A stretch of DNA of 64,000 bases from Pseudobdellovibrionaceae bacterium (GTDB taxonomy: Bacteria > Bdellovibrionota > Bdellovibrionia > Bdellovibrionales > UBA1609). The position numbers and the translations under genes were made by a program. The notes below the pieces were generated by a model. It was not told where the DNA came from. It searched no databases and saw only the letters and a list, made by a program, of their open reading frames with translations. Below are positions 56,392 to 63,986 of the stretch, piece after piece. Location of the stretch: positions 16,424 to 80,423 of the forward strand of contig JACKAN010000016.1 of assembly GCA_020635055.1 (NCBI GenBank), given 5' to 3'. The stretch's first letter is position 1. Every line of letters begins with the position of its first letter.

Positions 56392-58367
56392 AAGAAGTCT
56401 TTCTTCAGCTGAATGTTGCTCTTGGTATTGGATGTCTCATTTTTCAGTTCTTACCATTGGAAAAAGTTAATTTTCGATCAAGAACCACTATCGCTAGGAT
56501 ATTAGTCTTCTCTTCATTGCTTTCAGTTTGTGTTTTTGCAGTTTTACCTGACAGTTTATTTCCAGATATGTTCCCAGAAATCCTCATTGAGATTGGAAGA
56601 GATGTCGATTCAGCAAAAAATGATACGAAAGCTACAACAGTATCCGCTATTAACCAAAATTCAGCTATTACCAATAGTTCCAAAGATCAAAGTAAATTTT
56701 TAGAGTTTTGGCACTGGGCCGTCTTATTGGGGTTCTTATTCATGGCTCTAAAAATGCTCTTAAACTGGTTGCAGCTAGGCAAGGTCTTGCGAGGTAGCTT
56801 AGCTCTGCATAAAATTGGCAGTGTTGTCGTGTCAATTTCCGACTCTGTAGCGATTCCTTTTTCAACAATGTTTTTAGGGAAGGCATTCGTTGTTCTCCCC
56901 TCCTCACTTGTTCCTCACCAGAAAGAGTTTGGAATAGCACTCCGCCACGAAATTGAACATCATCGCAACCGGGATACCCGATGGGCCGTTCTATTAGAGT
57001 TAATTGTCTGTGCTTTCTACATGAATCCCTTCGCATACCTATGGCGTAGAACAATATCTCAATTACAAGAATTAGCTTGCGATGAATCACTTATCAGCCA
57101 GATGGGCATTTCAAAGCATGATTATGGCAGCTGTCTCTTAAAAGTGGCGGAGATGGCGCTTGGAAGCAGGAATATGTACGTCGGTACCACGTGCATGATT
57201 TCTAACACCAAGTCTGAAGACCACTCTTTTTTAATAAGGAGAATAAAAATGTTTAATCATCACGAACAGGCATCCCTAAGAAAATGGCAAGGCCTAGCTT
57301 TAGGTACCATCTTGAGTGCATTTATTTTTGGAGGAGTTTATTTTGCGCATGCCGCAGTAAGATCAAACTCAGCACCTAATCCGGGCACTCCAATTTTTAA
57401 TCAAAACATACAATCAGCAACGGAAGGGATTCTTGCAAAGGGGCTAAAAAAATTCAAAGCATCCGCTGGATTTGCTATTGTAGCTGACCCTGAAACCGGA
57501 GTTATCCTGGCATCAGCAAATATTAATAATGGCTTTGACAACTCACTCTCGGAAAATTGGGCACTCAGCTACCCAGTTCAACCGGCCTCAGCGCTTAAAC
57601 CATTACTTATTGGTTCTGCCATTCGAGCGAATGTAACTCAAATCAATGAGATGCATGAATGCGAAAATGGAAAGTATGAGTTTGGAGGTGAAATCTTCCA
57701 TGACTACAAAGCCTTTGACAGGCTCTCCTCGGCCGACACGATTGCACAATCAAGCAACATTTGTACGATTAAGGTTGGGCAAAAGCTGGGGGCCACTGGC
57801 ATAGAAAATGGCCTCAAGGAGTTCGGCTTCGGCAAAGGTGGAGTGGCTAAGGACTTTCCATCGGCACGAAGTGGTCATGTCCCTTCAACTAATGGAATTA
57901 ACAAAGACAAGTTTATTGGTAACATAGCCCTCGGATCCTCGAAGCAAGCAAAATTCTACGTTACTCCACTTGAGTTGGTTCAGGCTTACGGTGCTATTGC
58001 AAATGGTGGTAGTTTAATGAAGCCAATAGATACGGCTGGCAACCAGAGCCCAGAAATCATTAGAGCTGTGCTTTCTAGGCAAACATCTTTAGAGTTGCAA
58101 GATGCTCTAAGAGAAGTTGTACTTTCTGGAACTGCAAAATCAATTAAACATTCGGCTGGAAAAATTGCTGGAAAAACATCAACAGCTGATATCGGCAATA
58201 ATCATCGAGCTACCGGCTTCATTGGATATGCACCAGCAGATCATCCAAAATTGGTGGCATATGTTGTTTTATTCGACCCAAAGGGAAAGCATAGAGTCGG
58301 ATCAAATACAGCTGCCCCCGTCTTTAGAGATGTTATCGAGTCGGCTCTTTCAAAATATAACCCTTAA
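56388..58367 (+). CDS. BlaR1-like M56 metallopeptidase fused to a class-B-PBP-type transpeptidase
   Basis: 659 residues. Membrane segments lie at about 8-25, 34-55 and 105-127. The M56 peptidase has HEIEH (187-191) and downstream LQELACDES. A further helix at 302-322 leads to an extracytoplasmic domain (330-659). That domain has GFAIVADPETGVILASANIN, SALK (401-404; SxxK), SSN (455-457; SxN), the FGFGK segment, TPLELVQAYGAIANGGSLMK and GKTSTAD (596-598; KTS where KTG is usual). These are features of FtsI/PBP2-type transpeptidases, whereas known BlaR1 sensors end in a class D beta-lactamase-like domain. I infer a protein that both senses and perhaps builds peptidoglycan, releasing BlaI by proteolysis. 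Confidence 0.85.
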   Translation: MKEVFLQLNVALGIGCLIFQFLPLEKVNFRSRTTIARILVFSSLLSVCVFAVLPDSLFPDMFPEILIEIGRDVDSAKNDTKATTVSAINQNSAITNSSKDQSKFLEFWHWAVLLGFLFMALKMLLNWLQLGKVLRGSLALHKIGSVVVSISDSVAIPFSTMFLGKAFVVLPSSLVPHQKEFGIALRHEIEHHRNRDTRWAVLLELIVCAFYMNPFAYLWRRTISQLQELACDESLISQMGISKHDYGSCLLKVAEMALGSRNMYVGTTCMISNTKSEDHSFLIRRIKMFNHHEQASLRKWQGLALGTILSAFIFGGVYFAHAAVRSNSAPNPGTPIFNQNIQSATEGILAKGLKKFKASAGFAIVADPETGVILASANINNGFDNSLSENWALSYPVQPASALKPLLIGSAIRANVTQINEMHECENGKYEFGGEIFHDYKAFDRLSSADTIAQSSNICTIKVGQKLGATGIENGLKEFGFGKGGVAKDFPSARSGHVPSTNGINKDKFIGNIALGSSKQAKFYVTPLELVQAYGAIANGGSLMKPIDTAGNQSPEIIRAVLSRQTSLELQDALREVVLSGTAKSIKHSAGKIAGKTSTADIGNNHRATGFIGYAPADHPKLVAYVVLFDPKGKHRVGSNTAAPVFRDVIESALSKYNP

Positions 58368-58378
58368 AGCTAACATTG

Positions 58379-58416
58379 CCACAGCCTAAGTCTAATTTTA
58401 CTGGGCTGTGGTCTTT
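58379..58416 (+). terminator. Rho-independent terminator after the M56-PBP gene
   Basis: CCACAGCC ... GGCTGTGG (58379-58386 and 58404-58411) is an 8-bp stem with a 17-nt loop, followed by TCTTT. It lies 12 nt after the stop codon. Confidence 0.75.
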
Positions 58417-58503
58417 AATCAAATATAGATACGACTTTACTCATAACCTCTTCTTGCGAAAGAAAAGGCAAGGTGCCTGCCACTGTAAAACACGTTTAAT
58501 ACA

Positions 58504-59286
58504 TCACTCTACCTCGTCGAAGTGAAATTCACGATATTTTTTGGCAACCTTATTAGGCATGACAATGTCTCCCAGGTCCTTTGATGCTAATGCGGCGTAA
58601 CCAATATCAAAGTCAGCACTAATCAGAAATGGGAAGTGGCTGCAAGAAAATGCATTAAGGATCATTGAATCTGCAAGGCCAACGCACGTTTGCTCTGAAA
58701 TTCTCTTCGCATTGGGCCAGTCAATCTTTTCACCAAAAAACTCTTCTTGGAGAGGTTCATGCTGGCTTATGTAACCTATCCCAAAATCAGATAACGCGAC
58801 TTCAGATTCATCAAGCCGATGTTTTAGCAGGATATCGCATAGTTTGAGCCACCCCTGTTGACCAGAGTGAGCACCAGCAGAAAAAGCCGACTTAATTTTC
58901 TTTAACTGCCGATCACTAAAAACGGGATCTCCGCCCTGTTTTTCGCTTCGTCTTAACTGCCCTAACTGTGATTGAATTTGCGCACGAGCAGCTTTAGATA
59001 TTCGCCAGCTAGAATCGGCAGCCACCATATCTATCAAGTGTTCTGTCATTATCAGTCTTCGGTGGAAATCTAGAAACTCAGATTTGGTATTAACCGTGGT
59101 AAAGAGCCGGAAGTCTTCTCCAATCAGCTTTTCCACAAACGCTACGATCTCATCGTGATCGGATTTGACCTCGTAAGTTAACGAGATAAGAATGTTGGTA
59201 TCCAAAATAGTCCCACGAGAAATGGGCAGCTTCTCCAGCTCCCTTAAATAGGAATCAAACTCTGAATATGCAATCACTCTACCCAT
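58504..59286 (-). CDS. PIN-like domain protein
   Basis: 260 residues from the ATG at 59286 (two nt after the preceding stop is complete); a longer frame from 59349 would overlap the small upstream gene by 62 nt. Acidic residues of the PIN nuclease fold are visible: ILDTNILISL (Asp), TKSEFLDFHRR (Glu), VGLADSMILNAF (Asp) and LISADFDIGY (Asp). A large helical insertion lies in the middle. PIN proteins are Mg-dependent RNases, often toxins. With the small upstream gene it resembles a toxin-antitoxin pair. Confidence 0.7.
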   Translation of the reverse strand: MGRVIAYSEFDSYLRELEKLPISRGTILDTNILISLTYEVKSDHDEIVAFVEKLIGEDFRLFTTVNTKSEFLDFHRRLIMTEHLIDMVAADSSWRISKAARAQIQSQLGQLRRSEKQGGDPVFSDRQLKKIKSAFSAGAHSGQQGWLKLCDILLKHRLDESEVALSDFGIGYISQHEPLQEEFFGEKIDWPNAKRISEQTCVGLADSMILNAFSCSHFPFLISADFDIGYAALASKDLGDIVMPNKVAKKYREFHFDEVE

Positions 59287-59287
59287 A

Positions 59288-59461
59288 TTAAGCTGATGTC
59301 TCCGGTGGGCGTGCAATCTTGCGGTCTGATTTCTCAGCCGGTTGCTCATTCTCTCCCACTATTTTATTAAACTCGTCAATTTGTGCTTGTGGGATTGGCC
59401 GCTTGCGTATTTCTTTTAGTTTTTCAACTAATTGTTTTATAGATCGTTTTTCTTTTTTCAT
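59288..59461 (-). CDS. Small charged protein, antitoxin candidate
   Basis: 57 residues beginning MKKEKRSIKQLVEKLKEIRK, then RPIPQAQIDEFNKIVGENEQ and a proline-containing tail. GAGGTG lies 6 nt upstream of the ATG. The gene ends (TAA at 59288-59290) next to the PIN gene start at 59286, as TAATATG. Helical and charged, without a clear DNA-binding motif. The antitoxin role is inferred from position only. Confidence 0.55.
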   Translation of the reverse strand: MKKEKRSIKQLVEKLKEIRKRPIPQAQIDEFNKIVGENEQPAEKSDRKIARPPETSA

Positions 59462-59587
59462 AAGCACCTCTTTGATACCAATATATCAGCATTTTGGCCA
59501 GCCTAACTTTCTGGAATTACTGCAATATATTGGATTGCCCCATCCAGTCAGGCACCCAAGTAGTCCAAATCACACTGGCTTTTTCGC

Positions 59588-60474
59588 TTAGTCTTGTGTG
59601 CCGAATATCTCAACCACTGTAGCAAGAACCTTCTTCTCGGACAGGAATTTCAGACTGTCTGTAGCACCTTCGACTTCAATTCCGGCAAGCCGGACATATC
59701 TCTGCATAGTCTCTAAGTCCTTCCATCCGCAGATTTTCATTACAATCGCCGGAGCAACTTTATGGCGGAGGAGGTGTGTAGCAAAGCATGCTCTCAATGT
59801 ATGAAACTTCACTTGTGGCAAACCAACTTGGGCCAAGAAAGTTTTCAGTACTTTTGCTTGTTCTCCACGGGTCCAATCAGTGGGATGAGGCAAGACATTC
59901 TCTCGGCCAGAAGATTGCAGCCGTAACTCCTTGAGAAACTTCATCAACTCAGAATTGATGGGAACGTCTCGCCAGTATCCTGCTTTGGTTGGCCCTATCG
60001 AGTTGCTTCGCTTGCTATACGATTTGTTGATGTAGAGCCGTGAGCCTTCAAAATCAATATCACTCCAGAGAAGTGCGTAGAGTTCGCCGCTGCGGGCTCC
60101 AGTATGAACGGCCGCAAACCAAATAGGATACCAAGGGTGATTCAGTTCTTTGGCGAGTCTCAGTAACTGACTGATTTGTTTTTGGGTTAGAATTTCAGTT
60201 TGTTTCTCCATTTTTCTTCCTACAAGTTTAATGTTAGAAGCGGGGCTAAAATTAACGCCTCTAATTCTCCCACTTTCTATGCCCCACTCAAATATGGTAT
60301 TTATTGCTGCCTTTAGTTTCTGTTGAACGGCGATACTGCGGCCGTGTTCATGGGCTACCTCAAAAAACAGTCGCTTCAAATCTGCACCTGTGATGTCTGC
60401 TGCTGGTCGTCTCCACCAAGCCTTAGTGTATTTGCGACAAGCCTGAACATAGTCTTGGAGTGCGGTCGTTTGAC
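59588..60474 (-). pseudogene. Tyrosine recombinase missing its N-terminus
   Basis: About 290 residues. Core-binding part DLKRLFFEVAHEHGRSIAVQ; catalytic Arg in AAVHTGARSGELYALLWSDI; KFHTLRACFATHLLRHKVAP (second Arg); GWKDLETMQRYVRLAG with the nucleophile Tyr. The catalytic domain is complete, but the first N-terminal residues are cut by an IS3 element at 60475, so the product lacks its arm-binding part and start codon. Closely related to the fragment at 47678. Confidence 0.8.
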
Positions 60475-60488
60475 TGTACAAAAACCTC

Positions 60489-61322
60489 TTAAGTTATAAC
60501 AATATGCTTTTTGTTTAAAAAATGCATATCATGTTTTAATTTATTTTCAAACTCTTCCGGCGTTAAATAACCTAGAGCTGAATGAACACGTTCAGCATTA
60601 TACACAGTAGTAATAAACTCAGGTAAATTATTTAATACATCATTTAAGTCTCTATATTGTTTTAAATCAATTTCATTCGATTTTATTGTCTTCATTAAAC
60701 TCTCACAGAAGGCATTGTCATAAGGGTTCCCCTTTCTAGAACATGAAATATGGAATTCATGATCATTTAATTTCTTTATATAACTTTGACTTAAATATTG
60801 AACACCACGGTCCGCATGATGTATCACTCCAGCTTTTGGATTTCTTAGTGTTATAGCCATCTCTAATGCACTTAATGTTAAATCTTGATCAATGTTTTTT
60901 GAAATAGACCAGCCAATTATTTTCCTTGAGTAGAGATCCATTATTACTGCTAAAAAAACAAATCCAGTTAATATTCTTATATAGGTAATATCGGCAACCC
61001 ATACTTGATTAATATCTGTTATGCTAAGCTCTGGCAGTAAATTGGGGTAAATAAATTCTCCATGTTTGGACTGTGTAGTTATAAAATATTTTTTTCTAAT
61101 CTTCGCTTGTAGGTTATTTTCTTTCATAATACGCCTTAAACGGGTTTCACCTAAAACATAACCCTTACGTTTAAGATAATGTTTCATTGTACGGTAGCCA
61201 CTCTTTGGAAATTTAATTTGTATTGCTTCAATGGCAGCCCTGACATTAGCATCAAACCTATCTTTTTCTGAACGTGAATTTTTAGTTTTATAATAATAAG
61301 TTGATGGACTGAGTTTTATCAT
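60489..61322 (-). CDS. IS3-family transposase OrfB
   Basis: 277 residues: LSPSTYYYKTKN, FPKSGYRTMKHYLKRKGYVL, then the rve core: VWVADITYIRILTGFVFLAV (Asp), VIHHADRGVQYLS (Asp), CSRKGNPYDNAFCESLMKTI (Glu). It overlaps orfA by 4 nt. A -1 slip on the A7 run at 61406-61412 would give an OrfAB fusion that reads KKSSQFTTQEKIHWVRDNKK into OrfB. Confidence 0.92.
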   Translation of the reverse strand: MIKLSPSTYYYKTKNSRSEKDRFDANVRAAIEAIQIKFPKSGYRTMKHYLKRKGYVLGETRLRRIMKENNLQAKIRKKYFITTQSKHGEFIYPNLLPELSITDINQVWVADITYIRILTGFVFLAVIMDLYSRKIIGWSISKNIDQDLTLSALEMAITLRNPKAGVIHHADRGVQYLSQSYIKKLNDHEFHISCSRKGNPYDNAFCESLMKTIKSNEIDLKQYRDLNDVLNNLPEFITTVYNAERVHSALGYLTPEEFENKLKHDMHFLNKKHIVIT

Positions 61323-61705
61323 TTTACACGCCCCTTTGATTGAGCCAATTCTTTTTTTATTATCTCTAACCCAGTGGATTTTTTCTTGTGTTGTAAACTG
61401 TGAGCTTTTTTTAAAAGATCATTTTCGAACATAGCTTGGCCTAATTGCTTTTTATATTCAGATAATTCCTCTTCCAGCTGCATGATATATTTAACATCTT
61501 CAGCACTTCGACCATCAGATAATAATTCATCTTTTCTCTCTGTTTTTTTGCGACGATCCAATTCATATTTCCATCGGTGGATGACGCTGACATCAAGTGA
61601 ATATTCACTGGCTAACTGGGCTGATGTAATTTTTTTTGCATAGTAATCATCTACAATTTGCCGACGCTCTACTTGGTTGTAATTGTATTGCTTTCTTTTC
61701 GACAT
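61319..61705 (-). CDS. IS3-family OrfA (DNA-binding)
   Basis: 128 residues: YNQVERRQIVDDYYAKKITS, AQLASEYSLDVSVIHRWKYE (HTH), then a coiled coil (LEEELSEYKKQLGQAMFEND). Contains the A7 slippery run near its 3' third. Confidence 0.9.
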   Translation of the reverse strand: MSKRKQYNYNQVERRQIVDDYYAKKITSAQLASEYSLDVSVIHRWKYELDRRKKTERKDELLSDGRSAEDVKYIMQLEEELSEYKKQLGQAMFENDLLKKAHSLQHKKKSTGLEIIKKELAQSKGRVK

Positions 61706-61756
61706 AAACTTATCTCCTTAGGTACATATCGGTACCTTGTTAATAAGCCTTTTGTT

Positions 61757-62218
61757 TCAACTTGATACAAAGATTGTGTCCAACTTAGCAACCGCACTCC
61801 ACCCAACAATGCCGTTTTCTCTTTTTGCGGCTAATGCGCTTTTGGTTCGTTGGCTAATGATGGCTCTTTCAAGTTCACTGACCGAAACCAAAATTTGGGT
61901 GACAAGGCGGCCACTGATTGTTGAATAGTCCACGCCCTCTCGCAAAGATTTCAAGATCACACCTCTTTTCTCTAGTTGTTCTATGAGAACCAAAATCTCT
62001 GTTGTCTTTCGGCCTAGCCGATCCAGCGAACCAACAATAAGTTCGTCACCCTTCGTAAGCCGCTGAACCAAAGCATCAAGAGCGGGGCGAGTTTTTGCCC
62101 CGCTGGCTGTTTCTTCAACCACTTCGGCACTAGGGAACTGCCGTTTCAAGTGAACCAACTGGTTTTGGTTGTCCTGATTTAATGTTGAGACTCTTGAATA
62201 AATGAACTGTTTACCCAT
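61757..62218 (-). pseudogene. Serine resolvase/invertase truncated by IS3
   Basis: Catalytic domain: KQFIYSRVSTLNQDNQNQLV with the active-site Ser, TRPALDALVQRLTKGDELIV, GSLDRLGRKTTEILVLIEQL, GRLVTQILVSVSELERAIIS. The frame runs into the IS3 end near residue 145 (NGIVGW), so most of the C-terminal DNA-binding HTH is missing. ATG at 62218 is preferred over TTG at 62224. A possible res site lies directly upstream. Confidence 0.82.
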
Positions 62219-62234
62219 ATTCAATATCTTTACC

Positions 62235-62287
62235 GTTTATTGAAAAGGTAGCACGGGATTTTCAGTAAACGTTCGTTTTGTGAAAAT
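62235..62287. promoter_or_regulatory. Candidate res site of the resolvase
   Basis: CGTTTATTGAAAA (62235-62247), its inverse TTTTCAGTAAACG (62260-62272) and a direct variant CGTTTTGTGAAAA (62275-62287) lie 17-70 nt upstream of the resolvase start. A 13-bp inverted pair with a 12-bp spacer is the usual form of a resolvase crossover subsite. Confidence 0.55.
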
Positions 62288-62394
62288 AACTGGTGCAATT
62301 TGGTTCATTGTGCACCTAAGAAATTAGACAGTAGCAGAAGGGCGATCATTAGAAATCACAGGAGAACGCCGTTATGCGAGTCTTAGAGCCAGTC

Positions 62395-62583
62395 CTAACG
62401 AGTCCAGAGAATTTGTATTCGCTCTCCAATAGCATCAGATATTCTCATTGCTATTTCAAGAGAGGGCATCATTCTGCCGTTCTCGATCTTGCTCAGTGTG
62501 ATTCTGCTGATTTCAGCTTTTTCGGCTAATTCAGCTTGAGTCATTCTATGATGTTCCCGTGCTTTGCTGATATTGCATTCCAT
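62395..62583 (-). CDS. Small XRE-family regulator
   Basis: 62 residues: ISKAREHHRMTQAELAEKAE, ISRITLSKIENGRMMPSLEI, AMRISDAIGERIQILWTR. A bare HTH_3 domain, like regulators of integrative elements. The partner is unknown; no gene on the same strand follows within 170 nt except the resolvase. Confidence 0.8.
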   Translation of the reverse strand: MECNISKAREHHRMTQAELAEKAEISRITLSKIENGRMMPSLEIAMRISDAIGERIQILWTR

Positions 62584-62785
62584 TGAATACCTCCATCATT
62601 ATTGTAGCCGATGATTTACATTGCTCCAAATTATCTTACCCCCCTTAGATGTCCCGCTGGCCGGGTATTTTGAAATGGGATTCTATAAGGAACCTACTTT
62701 GTGAAAGGTCACGAACCAAACGAATCTAATGGATTGAAATCATATGGTTATTTGGTGACGTTGTTTTTAACTTCTAATCTTATTC

Positions 62786-62808
62786 ACCCCTAAAAAGGGG
62801 TTGTTTTT
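62786..62808 (+). terminator. Hairpin with T-run
   Basis: ACCCC-TAAAAA-GGGGT followed by TGTTTTT. The T-run is on the plus strand but no plus-strand gene precedes it, so it may be a leftover of a removed gene. Confidence 0.5.
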
Positions 62809-62846
62809 AGAGCGGGGTGTGTAAGGGGGGCTATAGGGGCAGAGCA

Positions 62847-62870
62847 TGGTGAGTAACCATGATTCGAACC
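62847..62870 (-). repeat. tRNA 3'-end fragment, attachment-site candidate
   Basis: The minus strand reads GGTTCGAATCATGGTTACTC then ACCA: a T-loop sequence followed by an acceptor strand, discriminator and CCA. The matching T-stem and 5' half do not pair, so it is not a working tRNA. Such fragments arise when elements integrate into tRNA genes. Confidence 0.4.
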
Positions 62871-62902
62871 AATACTTGTTAAATGACTGGGGTACTAAGC
62901 TA

Positions 62903-63919
62903 TTACTGAATACAAGTTTTAACTTTTCGCGCGCCCTTCTTCCTAAGAGCAGCCGAATGTTTCTTTATCAGTTCACGAGCAGCCAGGTTTATTTCATCTC
63001 GACTAATTCGACTCCAATCAGTCGATGATTTTGGATAGTCCTTTTCTAAAGCAATCCTTGATACATCACGAACCACACAATAGTTTGCAAATGCATGCGG
63101 ACTTTTTCTATTCGGTTCGGCCATCGACATAAATGCAATAAGGGCTTTACGGTGTATCCTTTTTGCGGCAAACAACTCTGCGAGTTTGGCACGATACTCT
63201 AAGTCGATCTGTTCTAGTTTAGGGAATCGTTTGTAGTCAGAAAAGTGCTGCGCCTCATGAGTGAGAAATGAAACTCGAAACTTTTCTGACTTCAAATTAT
63301 AGGCATTTGAATTACAATACAAACCATCCCTCTTGGCCCAACCACCAGGATAGTAAACGCCTATCGTAGCGAAATCCATCCAACCCTTAACAATAAATTT
63401 CTGGAGCAATACAGTTTTTACTGTTTCTTTCGTATCAGGTAATTGAACACTGTACTTTTTAGTCTTTTCGTTTTTCCAAATTTCAAGTTCATGAATTGGT
63501 TCTACAGTACCCGTTATGCAATTATATCCTTGTTTCTCAACGATATCTTTCAATCTCTTGCAATAGTAATCATCGTTAAATTTTTTCTTAAAGCTAAATC
63601 CGTGGATGTTTGCTAAAGACGAAACATTTTTATGAAGCCAAGTTTGGGCCACTTTACCTGATTTCTCATTAAGTAAACATTGGAACCAATAATCTTGATA
63701 AATGTTAATTAGCTGCTTAACAAAGGGATTTTTGCTTTGATATCTTTTAGGTTCTCGTTTTTCAAAACGTTCACGGAAGATTCTTACAAATTCTTTTTCT
63801 TTCTTTGTTAGTCCATTCGTCTTGAGTTTCTTTACAAGGGGAATTGCTTCTTTCACCCGGCCCTGAATACCGAGGTTTAATATCTGTTGAAATTTTGAAT
63901 TCTTTTTAATGTTCCCCAA
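62903..63919 (-). CDS. HExxH zinc-metallopeptidase-like protein
   Basis: 338 residues with a probable TTG start preceded by GGGAGA. At about residues 243-247 FLTHEAQHFSDYKRFPKLEQ has the zinc motif HEAQH, and an acidic helix EQIDLEYRAKLAELFA follows that could give the third ligand. No signal peptide. The rest is helical and basic, ending ALRKKGARKVKTCIQ. Homologues are not recognised. Confidence 0.6.
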   Translation of the reverse strand: MGNIKKNSKFQQILNLGIQGRVKEAIPLVKKLKTNGLTKKEKEFVRIFRERFEKREPKRYQSKNPFVKQLINIYQDYWFQCLLNEKSGKVAQTWLHKNVSSLANIHGFSFKKKFNDDYYCKRLKDIVEKQGYNCITGTVEPIHELEIWKNEKTKKYSVQLPDTKETVKTVLLQKFIVKGWMDFATIGVYYPGGWAKRDGLYCNSNAYNLKSEKFRVSFLTHEAQHFSDYKRFPKLEQIDLEYRAKLAELFAAKRIHRKALIAFMSMAEPNRKSPHAFANYCVVRDVSRIALEKDYPKSSTDWSRISRDEINLAARELIKKHSAALRKKGARKVKTCIQ

Positions 63920-63986
63920 TGAAATCTCCCGCTTTGGTTGCTTTTTAGTACAAGATTTGGCCTAAAAAATCAAAGGAAGACAATGT

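Larger units (their letters stand above)
60475..61782 (-). mobile_element. IS3-family insertion sequence, copy B (different subtype)
   Basis: Contains orfA and orfB. The end repeats are weak (TGTACAAAAACC and reverse TGGACACAATCT), so the limits are approximate. The left flank is an integrase gene and the right flank a resolvase gene; no target duplication is seen. It is not closely related to copy A at 46185. Confidence 0.7.
62584..62902. other. Gene-free region between XRE gene and metallopeptidase-like gene
   Basis: Contains a terminator-like hairpin ACCCC-TAAAAA-GGGGT followed by TGTTTTT (62786-62808) and, at 62847-62870, a tRNA 3'-end-like sequence on the minus strand. No protein gene is supported. 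Confidence 0.5.
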
